A stretch of 64,000 nucleotides of DNA, from assembly GCA_965207495.1 (NCBI GenBank), contig OZ242287.1, positions 3,100,001-3,164,000 of the forward strand, read 5' to 3'. Of the stretch, positions 35,247 through 44,669 are shown in pieces. The notes under the pieces were generated by a model that saw nothing but the letters and a program-made list of their open reading frames with translations, made no database searches and was not told where the DNA came from. A program made the translations under genes and the position numbers. Position 1 is the first letter of the stretch, and each line of letters opens with the position of its first letter. The DNA is from Bin5 sp965207495 (lineage in GTDB: Bacteria; Chloroflexota; Anaerolineae; Caldilineales; Caldilineaceae).

Positions 35247-36368
35247 CTATGACTGTCTCTTGACAACCGCTTCATCCAATTCAATTCCCAATCCCGGCGT
35301 TGTAGGCGGCACGATGTAGCCGTTTTCAAATCGAATCGGCTCCTTGAATAACTCCTGGTGAAGACCGCCGCCGTTGTACTCCTGGATCAGGAAATTAGGA
35401 GAACAGGTATCAAGTTGCACTGCCGCGGCCGCCGCAACCGGCCCACAATACATGTGGGGGGCGATCATCGCGTAATGCGCTTCGGCAATCGCGGCGATCT
35501 TCTTCGACTCCAGGATGCCTCCGCATTGCCCGACGTCCAACTGAATAATCTGCGCCGCTTGCTTCCTCAACAGCTCGGCAAATTCAAACTTCGTTACCAG
35601 CCGCTCGCCTGTAGCAATAGGGATGCTGGTATGCGCTGCAACGCGCGCCATCTCGTCAATATTCTCCGGAGGCACCGGCTCCTCGAACCAGAACGGGTCG
35701 AACTCCTCCAATATCTTGGCGACTCGAATGGCCCCGGCCGTGCTGAACTGACCGTGGGTACCAATTCCTATCTCCAATTCATCACCCACTGCGTCCCGTA
35801 TACACTGAAATATCTTGGCAACATGCCGGATAGTCTTCAACGGGTAATCTCGCGGATGGGGAAAAGTCGGTGTAAAAGGGTCAAACTTGCATGCCGTGTT
35901 CCCCTCTTCAACCAGTTTGACGGCGATTTCTCCGGCCTTCTCCGGGTTCTCCCAGATGCCTTCGGTCGGCATATAGGCGTAGGCGCGCAGCTTTTCGTGG
36001 AAGCGCCCCCCCAACAGGTTGTAAATCGGCTGCCCCAGAGCCTTGCCGACAATGTCCCAACAGGCCATTTCAATCGCGCTAATCGCCGGCGTCATGTCCA
36101 AGCCAGGATTGCGATAATCGTGACGCGAGGCAAACATAGTCTGCCACAGCTTTTCGACGTCAAAGGGGTTGCTTCCGACCACAAACTGTTCACCAAGATC
36201 CTCGATCAACCTTATCTGGGCATCCAGTTTGGTTGCATTCCCCGACGGCCTCTCCCCCAAACCGACGATGCCTTCATCCGTTTTCAGTTTCACAAACAGC
36301 CACAAGCTCCCGCCGCGAAAAGGAGGGATGTTCCGCACTACAATAGTCTCTACTTCGACGATTTTCAT
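35247..36368 (-). CDS. Mandelate racemase/muconate lactonizing enzyme (enolase superfamily)
   Basis: A 373-residue enolase-superfamily protein with the capping domain at residues 1-115 and the barrel after. Two metal ligands are evident, in FEEPVPPEN and GERLVT. The position that is usually the first metal ligand, Asp, reads IGTHGQF, with no Asp. A Lys is present in ACKFDPF where K-x-K lies in relatives, and a late His occurs in IAPHMYCGP. Sugar-acid dehydratases and cycloisomerases are the likely relatives, and the gene lies beside SDR and GH4 genes. The altered ligand may mark a subfamily or a changed activity. The ATG has GGAG seven bases ahead. Confidence 0.88.
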   Translation of the reverse strand: MKIVEVETIVVRNIPPFRGGSLWLFVKLKTDEGIVGLGERPSGNATKLDAQIRLIEDLGEQFVVGSNPFDVEKLWQTMFASRHDYRNPGLDMTPAISAIEMACWDIVGKALGQPIYNLLGGRFHEKLRAYAYMPTEGIWENPEKAGEIAVKLVEEGNTACKFDPFTPTFPHPRDYPLKTIRHVAKIFQCIRDAVGDELEIGIGTHGQFSTAGAIRVAKILEEFDPFWFEEPVPPENIDEMARVAAHTSIPIATGERLVTKFEFAELLRKQAAQIIQLDVGQCGGILESKKIAAIAEAHYAMIAPHMYCGPVAAAAAVQLDTCSPNFLIQEYNGGGLHQELFKEPIRFENGYIVPPTTPGLGIELDEAVVKRQS

Positions 36369-36543
36369 TCTTCAGCTCCAATAAATGCCGTGCTGCTCCT
36401 GACCCGCCCGATCCCCAGATTACCCGTTTCCAACAGAAATGCGGGAGACGCACCATCGTACCTAAGACGCGCCCCCCGCAACCCCTCTCTTCCAGAAAAC
36501 TTCTCCCAGCGGAGAGTACCTGCAAAACCCTTTATACGAAATT

Positions 36544-38031
36544 TCAGTCTGCGGCCACTGCCTTTTCGGCCCTGATAACCGGGTCGTCCTGTACCTTAGC
36601 CTTGCTGATTCCGTTGGCCTCCCATCCCTTGGGCCAGCGGAAATACTCGTTCATCTCCCTGTGGAAATCCTGTCCTAGAATCGCCTCCAGTACTTCTTCT
36701 GCCTGCGCATACGAACGCGTTTCATTGGCGTCAAGCAGCTCCCACAGCAGCAGGGATCGATCGCCAGTCTCTATCGCCAATAGCGTTCGTTCCAGAGAAA
36801 GAACCAGAGGAAGGATCTGCGTGAGCATTATTTTCGGGGGCAACGGTTCCACTTGGATGCGGTGGATACCCTCCCTGTTCACCACCGCGGGAATCTCGAC
36901 AACAATGTCGTCCGGGACACCAGGCAGGGCCCCGCAATTGGGCACATTCACCTGGAACTGGCCCTCTTTATCATTGACTAGAGCATCGATTATTGGCACC
37001 TGCTGCTCGATCGTCATGCTTCTGCCAAGGTTTTCCACCAGGCTCGCTGACGGGTCCTGGGCAAGGCGGGCAATCTGCTCCACCCTACGCTCCTGGTTGT
37101 CTACATACATGGGCCAGGAAAGGTGCGAACGCTGACCCCCCCAGGGCTCTCCGAACCAAAAACGTTTGGCATCGAAATCTTTGTGGTACCACCACCCGAT
37201 ATACTTCATCCAGGTCGTGTCGCCCAGCGGCATCAGCCCGTAGAGCCTGTACATATGCACCGCGGCCCGCGACAGGTCGATTTCCCACGCCCGCGTTAGC
37301 TCGCCCGACCAACCTGTTTTCCCGGTAGGCAAACCCCTGCTGGCAGCAGTCTCCGCCCAATATTCCTCCCCTTTGGATTCAATCCATTCATCGATCAGTG
37401 GATAGGCGTCCTTGCCCTCGTATTCAAACTGCGTCAGCCAGATGTTGTGGTTCAGCCCTGGTGCCTGCCAAGTGACCTGCGAGTGGTCGATGCCGAGCAT
37501 ATTGCAGATGTCCCGGTATCCATAGTAGCCGTGGCACAGCCCGCAGACCTTGACATCCGTCTCACGGCCAATCGCAGTGCAACCGTCGTATACAGGGTTT
37601 CCCGACTGAATCAGCCAGGCGTCGGGGCAGATTTCCTCAATCTCTCTCGCCACCTCCAGAATGAAGGAGGAGTTATAGAATGAGTACTCAAGCGTACTGG
37701 GACCATCCCAATCGTAGCCGAATTTCTTGATAAGCTCTCGTGTCTCCAGCCCCGAACGGTATGTCACGACTGAGGCCGTGTTTATCACGAAGTCGGCATC
37801 CTCCATTGCCTCGCGGCGCTCCAAGGTCTGGTCAAATGTAATGTTAGCACCCAGCTCGTCGGCATACCGTTCTGCCAGTCTGTGAATCATTTGCAGCCGT
37901 TCGGTATCTACGTCCATAAATGTCACATGGCTGCCGCTCAGGCTTTCCGTCAGGCACAAATCCTTAACAAGCCCCAGAGAAAACGTAGCGCTCCCTGCTC
38001 CGATCACACCGATCTTGACAGCGGTTCCCAT
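36544..38031 (-). CDS. Glycoside hydrolase family 4 protein
   Basis: A 495-residue GH4 enzyme. These use NAD+ and a divalent metal in a redox-elimination mechanism. The Rossmann motif is VIGAGSATFSLGLV near residue 9. Metal/catalytic residues are seen in GLCHGYYG (Cys-His) near 180 and GLNHNIW near 205. Members include alpha-galactosidase, alpha-glucuronidase and 6-phospho-glycosidases, usually cytoplasmic. The non-phosphorylated alpha-galactosidase/alpha-glucuronidase branch would fit the sugar-acid neighbours better than the 6-phospho branch, as no PTS gene is present. The start is supported by GGAG nine bases ahead of the ATG. Confidence 0.9.
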   Translation of the reverse strand: MGTAVKIGVIGAGSATFSLGLVKDLCLTESLSGSHVTFMDVDTERLQMIHRLAERYADELGANITFDQTLERREAMEDADFVINTASVVTYRSGLETRELIKKFGYDWDGPSTLEYSFYNSSFILEVAREIEEICPDAWLIQSGNPVYDGCTAIGRETDVKVCGLCHGYYGYRDICNMLGIDHSQVTWQAPGLNHNIWLTQFEYEGKDAYPLIDEWIESKGEEYWAETAASRGLPTGKTGWSGELTRAWEIDLSRAAVHMYRLYGLMPLGDTTWMKYIGWWYHKDFDAKRFWFGEPWGGQRSHLSWPMYVDNQERRVEQIARLAQDPSASLVENLGRSMTIEQQVPIIDALVNDKEGQFQVNVPNCGALPGVPDDIVVEIPAVVNREGIHRIQVEPLPPKIMLTQILPLVLSLERTLLAIETGDRSLLLWELLDANETRSYAQAEEVLEAILGQDFHREMNEYFRWPKGWEANGISKAKVQDDPVIRAEKAVAAD

Positions 38032-38668
38032 AGCTTGAGCTCCTGTCTTGAAAGTACCATGACTTCAGACACTGATAGATTGGCAGAGCAATGCCGTTGA
38101 GGATAAAGGGTGTCCCAGTGAGGATTCCAATATACAAGAGCGGATCGACACTGTCAATTGCGTTGAGAAACTCGGGCTTGGCCCAAGGATACGGAGACCA
38201 GCCCTCTCTCATCTGAGTCCGACCGTTAACCCTGCGATGGTTGAAAGAGGTCTGCTGCCTGCGACCCAATACTAAACGTGAACTGAACATCAGAACTTGG
38301 TCGCCAGGAGGAATGTGTATAGGCTCGTCCTTAGGGTTGAGTGACGAACTGATGGACGTTCAGCCGCGCCGTGGGGCTCCCGCAGATACTCTTCAGATAC
38401 TCTTCTATAGAATTCTCTCTTCGCGCAGCTATTCCACGCCGTCTGACAGCCTTCCCGGTATTACAGAGAAAGACCTGTTTCCACTGGCGAGTTGCTTCTG
38501 GATTTAGCTGGTCCAATAGAAAACGATCCTGTGAATGGTAAATTCCTTTCAAAGGATCGCTCTCGCCTCATTAAGTTTCAATTTGAAGACTGCAGGAAAC
38601 GTCACCTGTCAGAAGCTAATCAACCGGGCCGTCAGGGAGTTCTAGATTTCTTCCACCGCGCACCCTTC
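38032..38668. other. Intergenic region, nothing recognised
   Basis: About 640 bp, among the longest gene-free stretches. No open frame has a recognisable domain, no tRNA-like fold was noticed, and the sequence is not repetitive. It should contain the promoter of the GH4 gene on the minus strand, but no clear -35/-10 pair was found. Confidence 0.4.
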
Positions 38669-39874
38669 TCACCCGTCGCTCATCTCCATCGCTTCAACAA
38701 CGGGCAGATCTTCAAACGGACCTGCAGTCGTCACGTAAGTAGCCGACACCCAGCCATACCCGCTGGGCAGATCGGCAATGGCAACCTGTACCCAGTCACC
38801 GGACTCGTTTCGTCCGAGAGCGTTAAAGGTTACGCCAGCGACCGCTTTGGCAATAATGTCATATTCAGTACTTGGACCTGCGCGTACGTTCAACCGTAGC
38901 CCGAAATCAATGACCGTGACTGTAACCTTCTCGGGTGGTCCGGCAGGAGTTGGCGTAGGTGTTGGAGTCTCCGTACCAGGAACAACCTCCCCATCTTCGA
39001 CAGGAGTTACTTCCTCCAAAGGAATCGTAAACTCTTTGACAGTCAGAATCTGGCCGCTCACGACCAAAAGCTCATCTGCAGAAGCCCAACCATGGGCCCC
39101 CTCATCGTGATATACGTAATACCACTCACTACTGTCCGTTCTGAATGCCGCGGTCAACCGTGAGCCAGCCCTGAAGTGTTCCACAAACGACCCGTCTTCG
39201 CCGTCCCACAGGACTGCTCCACCAATTCGAGCCAGCGACAGCGCCGTTGGACCTTCAGGCGGAACGAATGGTGTCGGAGTCGATTCTGGGGCTTCCATTT
39301 CGGAAGTAGCTTCGGGCATCGCTTCTTCTGTAGGTTGCGGCGTCGACTCCCCCATCGCCTCCGGCGTTCCTGTAGCCCCTGGCGTCGCCGCCATCTCTCC
39401 CTGTGAAGCTGGCTCAACAGTCGCCGTTCCCGTGACCTCCGGCGCTTCCATGGACTCAGCTTCCGAAGTTGGGGTTGGCGAAGGCGAAGGCGTTGGCGAA
39501 AGCGTAGGCGCTGGTGTCAGCGTCGGCGTCGGCGTCGGTACTTCGACCGGAAGCCGACCCAAACCTGCAGCCAACAGAGTCCTCACCTCCACCCAGCCTT
39601 CCGATTGATCGCGCGTCTGAACCAACACCCAGAGTAGGTCTGTTGAACGCAATCGTGCCGTGACAAGAGAGCCGCCCACGATATCCTGCAGAGGCTCGCC
39701 GTCTGGCCTGTCGTGAAGCGTGGCCCCCTGATTTCGGACGACTGCGAGGACTGTCGGCGTTATCGGCGTTGATTGGGCTAGCTCGTTTCCGAGTCGTCCG
39801 CTCTGTACTGTGCCAGGCTGCGTGATCGCAAGGAACCACAGAGCTGCGAACCCCAAAACGAGTCGTATAATCAT
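38669..39874 (-). CDS. Secreted protein with bacterial SH3-like repeats and Pro/Thr-rich linkers
   Basis: About 401 residues. An N-terminal signal peptide (MIIRLVLGFAALWFLAITQ) is followed by a bacterial SH3-like domain (about 40-120), a Pro/Thr/Ser-Glu linker, a second SH3-like unit (about 215-280) and another linker. The third SH3-like unit near 320-390 carries the classic LNVRAGPSTEYDIIAKA. It should lie outside the membrane and bind cell-wall or protein ligands. The linkers contain repeated 'PT' units. The frame extends upstream to 39979, but the ATG at 39874 has GGAG eight bases ahead and starts the signal peptide. It is downstream of a HlyD-type adaptor gene; a functional link is unproven. 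Confidence 0.8.
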   Translation of the reverse strand: MIIRLVLGFAALWFLAITQPGTVQSGRLGNELAQSTPITPTVLAVVRNQGATLHDRPDGEPLQDIVGGSLVTARLRSTDLLWVLVQTRDQSEGWVEVRTLLAAGLGRLPVEVPTPTPTLTPAPTLSPTPSPSPTPTSEAESMEAPEVTGTATVEPASQGEMAATPGATGTPEAMGESTPQPTEEAMPEATSEMEAPESTPTPFVPPEGPTALSLARIGGAVLWDGEDGSFVEHFRAGSRLTAAFRTDSSEWYYVYHDEGAHGWASADELLVVSGQILTVKEFTIPLEEVTPVEDGEVVPGTETPTPTPTPAGPPEKVTVTVIDFGLRLNVRAGPSTEYDIIAKAVAGVTFNALGRNESGDWVQVAIADLPSGYGWVSATYVTTAGPFEDLPVVEAMEMSDG

Positions 39875-40022
39875 GGTCATTTCTCCAACACTCGAATGCG
39901 GTTCGTCATTGCGCTCTCCTTTGGGTGCAGTTGACGCATTCCCGAAAACTGGTGGGAACCCGAGCAGCCGCGACGCCATCTTTGCCGTCTCGATAGCACG
40001 GCTCGGTTCCTTTGCGTGTGAT

Positions 40023-40063
40023 CAAAAGTGCCGCCCTTTGTAACCTTTCGGCTCAAAGGGCGG
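40023..40063 (-). terminator. Terminator-like hairpin after the adaptor gene
   Basis: A perfect 10-bp stem, CCGCCCTTTG with CAAAGGGCGG, encloses a 13-base loop. On the minus strand it is followed by CACTTTTG. It lies about 60 bp past the adaptor stop. A second, smaller stem (AACCTC/GAGGTT, 40079-40095) lies between it and the gene. The T run is short, so termination may be partial. Confidence 0.5.
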
Positions 40064-40120
40064 TCTTGCCTAAGGCACAACCTCGAAGGGAGGTTCTGCC
40101 TCCATAGTTGGGCTAATGAT

Positions 40121-41442
40121 TTACTCGAAAGTCGCCGAAACAAAAATTCCAGGGTTGAACTGCGCCGTGCCATCTTCAGGAAGTCGGATTGTTACAGGGA
40201 AGGTCGAGTTGCCTTTGCCCGGCAAGCTGATCGGCGCGATCTTCGAAATCGTCGAGAGTACGGTTATGTCATCGCTGCCGAACCGGGTAATCCTCACCGG
40301 ATCACCCACAGACATGGTCAACACTTGGTCCTGGGGAATCCCAACCACCAGTTCCAGCGCAGAAGGATCGCCGATTACAGCAGCAGGTGACGACCCACCT
40401 ATGACCTGTCCCTCGTCGGCGTTAAGGGAAAGGACAACCCCCGTCAACGGCGCTCGAACGACGGCCTTGTCCAAGCGCTGTTGGGACTCTTCCAAGTTGA
40501 CAAGCGCCTGGCTAACCCGCAATTCAGCTGACTTCTGGCTGGTCGACAACTCCATTATCCGTAAGACTGTGGCCTCCGCAGCCGCGACTCTAGCCCTTCC
40601 TACAGCCAGATCCACTTCCGAAATGCCTTCTTCAAGTTCGTTTAGGGCATGTTGGGCCCGGTGGGCCGCGGCAAGGGCGTTCTGTAATTCCGAAGCGCGT
40701 GGGGGCTGGGTTGCTTCATTATAGGAAGCTTGCGCAACATTCAGATCGATAGTGACACGCTGCAAATTCGCTGCCTGCGGCGTTTTTCCAACGTCCCCCC
40801 GCCAGGCAACCTCATTGTATGCCCGTTGCGCCTCCGTTACCCCCAACTCCGCCTCTCCAAATGTGCCCGCAGTTGCTGCAGACGGGCCTCGGTCGGGCCG
40901 GCAAGAAGCTCATTATAACGCGCCCACGCGGCAGAGGCGCTGGCGCGCGTAGCCGCCAGTTCGTCTTCAGTCACGCCACCAGTCGCCAACTTATCCAGAT
41001 TGGTCTTCGCCAGCTCCAGGTTGGCTTGGGCAACGGCAAGATCGCCCTCAGACGACTGCTCGTCAATCTCCAGCAGTGCTATCCGGGCCAGCTCCAAGGA
41101 AATTTCTGCCCGCTGAACGGCCCAGTCCAACTGCGTCGAATCCAACCTGAACAGCTCCTGTCCATCTTCAACCAGGTCGCCCACTTCGACATACACTTCC
41201 ATCACTTCCCCACCCACGCCAGGAGTAACCGCGCGTGATTTCGTAACCTCCAGAGAACCGAAATATGTAGGGATGCTGGCTTGCGCCTCAACTGCATTGG
41301 GCTGTGCCCCTGTTGCAGGACCAAACCAATTTCTCGCGGCCAAATCTGGCGTGAAATGCTCACTTTGAAACAAGACAACACCGGCCGAAATTGCGCCGAT
41401 CAGAAGCAAAATGGGCACTACTCGACTAACAATTCTTAACAT
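40121..41442 (-). pseudogene. HlyD/MacA-type efflux adaptor, interrupted by a one-base frameshift
   Basis: The 5' part (41442 to about 40850) encodes a membrane-anchored adaptor: an N-terminal span (VVPILLLIGAISAGVVLF), a lipoyl half-motif region (VTPGVGGEVMEVYVEVGDLVEDGQ cut short here) and a long helical hairpin. This frame stops at 40837. The downstream frame (from about 40856 to 40121) continues the helical hairpin and then the second lipoyl and beta-barrel parts, including VVRAPLTGVVLSL and FNPGIFVSATFE. Inserting one G near 40852-40856 (GGAGAGG to GGAGGAGG) restores a single frame of about 440 residues. The start is supported by AGGAGG five bases ahead. Either a true mutation or a sequencing/assembly error is possible. 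No ABC or RND partner gene is adjacent. Confidence 0.8.
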
Positions 41443-41767
41443 GGTGGCCTCCTCTGAAGAATCCAAATCCTTCGGAGCCTGATTTCGTATAGAATGTAGG
41501 GGGAGAGCCGTACTGGAACCTGCTTCCAGGTTCGCCGGCCGCCAAAACGTCGGACCAGCGCCTCCAGCCCAACTCTCGTTCGACGGCGCAACCCAAACAG
41601 TATACCAATCCAGATAATTCAGCGCAAAGTTGCTTCTGAAACAAGACTTCCCACTTTGCTAAGAGTTTGGTGTAGTTTCAAGAACACCATGGGGCAAATC
41701 GCCCCAGACACGGAGACAACATCGTACCTTCAAGGAGTCTTCGGACTCTAACGAATCTCACGAACCC
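41443..41767. other. Intergenic region, nothing recognised
   Basis: About 325 bp between the adaptor gene and the aldolase/SDR gene, both on the minus strand. The only firm element is the AGGAGG ribosome binding site of the adaptor gene. Short frames here have no recognisable content. Confidence 0.4.
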
Positions 41768-43756
41768 CTAAATCACACGATCATTCCCGCCGTCTATAGG
41801 AATCTGGGCTCCTGTCGTCTTGGCAAAAGCTGGACCCGCCACCGTGCAAGCCAACTCAGCCACGTCAGAAGATGAAATCTCAACACCTAACAGATTGTTG
41901 GCCTTATACGCATCCACGGTAATTCCATAGCTGGCAGCGCGCCTCTCCAACAGCTCTTCCGACCAAAGAGCAGTGTCAAAAACAGCATTGGGGTGAAGCA
42001 CATTCACTCGGATGCCATTCTCGGCCAGTTCCAGCGCTGCAACGCGGGCCAGTTGCGTTAGGCCAGCCTTTGCAACTGAATAGGACCCTGCCCCAGGCCC
42101 AGGAGCCGGCGCATTCTTCGAGCCGATGAAAATGACCGCCGGGTCGAAGCCCAACTTCAGAAACGGTGCACATGCCTGCAATAACCGTTGCTGACTGGTC
42201 AAATTAACCTGTATGCTTCTGTCCCACTGGTCGGCATCCATCTCAGACAACGACTGACTGGCCGGAAATATGCCGGCGTTACAAACCAGAACATCGAGTC
42301 CGCCCCAGCGACTTATAACCTGGGCTACCGCCTTCTGGAGCCCTTCGTCGTCAGTTACATCGCAGCTGATTCCAAGCGCCACATCAGAAGCGAAGAGATC
42401 CGATACAGCGGGACTGATGTCCAACGCTGCAACGACCGCTCCCTGACCGAGGAAGGCTTCCACACAGGCCCGGCCGATACCGCTGGCTCCACCAGTGACC
42501 AGTACCACATTACCTTGAAACGGCGGCGGCGCTCCCGCGCCTTTCAGTTTGGCCTGCTCCAACTCCCAATACTCAATATCGAAGATCTCGCTCTCACCCA
42601 GCGGCTCCCAGCCTCCCAAAACCTCAGACCAGCCGATAGCCCGCAGGGTATGACGCTTTATATCATCGATCGCAGTTACTTCCTTTGGGTTCGCCCCGAA
42701 TGCTACGCTGCCCTGACCAGGCCAAAGGGCCCAACGCGGCGCCGGGTCGAGACGAGAGAGGCTACCGTCTGAATGGCGATCAAAGTACTCGCAGTATGCC
42801 GAGACATACTCGTCCATATCCTGTTCCACACTCGCTTCTGATACGACAATCGGTATCCTCTTCGTGCGGAGCACATGGTCCGGAGTAAGCAAGCCGCGTG
42901 TCGCCAGCTTCGGAGCGTCCCGCAACGTCGAGAACTCTTTCGCTTCCGCGCTTTGATCGAATGAAGCGAGTACAGGTTGCCCTCTGACATCTGAAACGGC
43001 TTTCCGCAGCCGGGCCAATTCAACCAGCGGTGCCGCTGTAGATGGCCTCCCGTCCGCTAACGCACTCTCACTTCTGTCCTCTGCCTTCAGCTCAATATAT
43101 TCTTCTGCCGCCGTGACGATTTCGATGTGTCGTTCGTAACTCTCGCGGGCCTCGTCGGCGAAAGTAAAGACACCATGATTGAGCAGTATCATCCCCGGCA
43201 GTGCATCCCAGTCCGTGTCTTTCGTCATCTCGTAAATCGTTCGTGCGAGTACAAAACCAGGCATCACATAGGGGACAATCATCATCTGCGGGCCATATAC
43301 GTCGCGAACGATGGCCTCGCCGTCCGGCGTGTTGGTCAGCGCCACAACCGCGTCTGCATGTGAGTGGTCGACGAAACGGTATGGAATGATCGCGTGCAAT
43401 ATTGCTTCTACAGAAGGATTGGGCGCATACGGATCGGTCAGGGCCGCCCTCTGCGCCGTAACCATGTCACTGTCGCTCAGCTCCTCCAGAGTCGCCATGC
43501 GTCGCAACGCGCTCAAACGCACCGGCGAGAATCCCGGCGCCTCGATCGTCGCCAGATCCCAGCCGCTGCCCTTGACGTAAAGGACCTCCTCCTCGTCACC
43601 AAAGATGTCCCGTGCTGTCGCCTTTACCGATGTATTGCCGCCGCCGTGCAAAACGAGTGAGGGATCGCTTCCAAGCAGTCGCGACGAATACACTCGCAGG
43701 CTGAGAAGATCCCCGGCAAACGCAACAGCCTCTTCGTCATTCCATCTACTTCGCAT
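41768..43756 (-). CDS. Bifunctional class II aldolase / short-chain dehydrogenase
   Basis: A 662-residue fusion. Residues 1-390 form a class II aldolase/adducin-type domain with zinc-site histidines in FVDHSHADAV and LLNHGVFTF and an early GGGNTSVK glycine loop. Residues about 420-660 form an SDR domain with VTGGASGIGRA near 425 and YSVAKAG as catalytic Tyr-Lys. The architecture matches bacterial 'bifunctional rhamnulose-1-phosphate aldolase/short-chain dehydrogenase' proteins, where a phosphorylated deoxy-ketose is cleaved and the resulting lactaldehyde oxidised. It is cytoplasmic. With the arabinose/fucose isomerase-like gene nearby, L-rhamnose or L-fucose-like sugar breakdown is plausible. 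No kinase gene is in the cluster. Confidence 0.88.
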   Translation of the reverse strand: MRSRWNDEEAVAFAGDLLSLRVYSSRLLGSDPSLVLHGGGNTSVKATARDIFGDEEEVLYVKGSGWDLATIEAPGFSPVRLSALRRMATLEELSDSDMVTAQRAALTDPYAPNPSVEAILHAIIPYRFVDHSHADAVVALTNTPDGEAIVRDVYGPQMMIVPYVMPGFVLARTIYEMTKDTDWDALPGMILLNHGVFTFADEARESYERHIEIVTAAEEYIELKAEDRSESALADGRPSTAAPLVELARLRKAVSDVRGQPVLASFDQSAEAKEFSTLRDAPKLATRGLLTPDHVLRTKRIPIVVSEASVEQDMDEYVSAYCEYFDRHSDGSLSRLDPAPRWALWPGQGSVAFGANPKEVTAIDDIKRHTLRAIGWSEVLGGWEPLGESEIFDIEYWELEQAKLKGAGAPPPFQGNVVLVTGGASGIGRACVEAFLGQGAVVAALDISPAVSDLFASDVALGISCDVTDDEGLQKAVAQVISRWGGLDVLVCNAGIFPASQSLSEMDADQWDRSIQVNLTSQQRLLQACAPFLKLGFDPAVIFIGSKNAPAPGPGAGSYSVAKAGLTQLARVAALELAENGIRVNVLHPNAVFDTALWSEELLERRAASYGITVDAYKANNLLGVEISSSDVAELACTVAGPAFAKTTGAQIPIDGGNDRVI

Positions 43757-43785
43757 GATCTGGTTATCTCACCACTCTAGAGTCT

Positions 43786-44541
43786 CTAATCGGCCAACCG
43801 TTCCAGCGATTCTTGCACGCTCGGTCGCTTGCCTGCGGCGACATCCTCTCTCCGTCTCTCGTGGAAGACCGTCAGGATTCCGTTGGACTTGGCCAACCCG
43901 TTGATCTCCTTACAATAGGACTCTAGTTTGTCGCCGGGGAGTGCCCACAACGCAACATCATCTGAAAGCGCGTCCAGGTAGGCCCTCGCACCGCAACAGC
44001 CCAGGCTCATAGCAGCACTTCCACCATTTCGGACCTGTGGGACGACTGCGCAAGCAGGCCTTCCCATCGCCGGCGGAACGCCTTCATCGACTCTGGCCAC
44101 CGCCTCGGTAAGAATCAGACTCTGTTGAGCGTGGGCAAAAAGCAGGACTACATCGGCATCCGTTGGAAATTCGGCCAGTGGACCGTAAACCGCATTCTGG
44201 ACCGGTTGCTGAAGGACCGGAATCGCGGCCACCTCCTCCTCCCGAACATAGTCAAGGCCCTGCATGGCCTCCAGCGCCGTCATCAGTTCGCCCGGCTGCG
44301 ACTCGGATGCGCCTGAAAGATTATGAGTGTGAACGCCGATTGCACACAGTTCATGGTCCTTGGCACTCGTCGAAAAGACCTTCTGAGACGCCTCCTGCCA
44401 GAAATAGCAGCCGGCAGGCGCCGCTTCCTCATAGGACGAAATCCCTTCAGGCACATCGTCTGTGAAGGCTATCGCCACCGGGGGCAGCGATAGACTTAAC
44501 GACTCCTCAAGTTGTGCGGCCTGCGCCTTGTAATTGCTCAT
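43786..44541 (-). CDS. DUF169 family protein
   Basis: A 251-residue protein resembling the DUF169 family: N-terminal LEESLSLSLPPVAIAFTDDVP, a Cys in AAPAGCYFWQEA, then CAIGVHTHN and a C-terminal SLGCCGARAYLDALSDDVALWALPG. Conserved cysteines (about residues 44, 63, 188-189) may bind metal or a cofactor, but the family's role is not established. The open frame runs back to 44703, but the ATG at 44541 has AAAGGAGA about nine bases ahead and begins like other family members. It lies 30 bp upstream of the aldolase/SDR gene on the same strand. Confidence 0.8.
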   Translation of the reverse strand: MSNYKAQAAQLEESLSLSLPPVAIAFTDDVPEGISSYEEAAPAGCYFWQEASQKVFSTSAKDHELCAIGVHTHNLSGASESQPGELMTALEAMQGLDYVREEEVAAIPVLQQPVQNAVYGPLAEFPTDADVVLLFAHAQQSLILTEAVARVDEGVPPAMGRPACAVVPQVRNGGSAAMSLGCCGARAYLDALSDDVALWALPGDKLESYCKEINGLAKSNGILTVFHERRREDVAAGKRPSVQESLERLAD

Positions 44542-44669
44542 TGAGAGCAATCTCCTTTGTGTGTCGGGGCATAAAACTGGCTGCTGGGTAAATGACTGAA
44601 ATGTCAAAAGCAAATTCAACTTCGGTATACCTGGGATGATGACCTGAATCGGAACAATCGAGAAAATCT

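Noticed and set aside
38331..38552. Minus-strand frame of 73 codons as a gene or transposase remnant
   Set aside because: No recognisable domain, no ribosome binding site, and no inverted repeats around it.
38940..39540. Repeated base patterns in the SH3 protein gene that look like a DNA repeat array
   Set aside because: They encode Pro/Thr/Ser linkers in one continuous frame; the repetition is at protein level.
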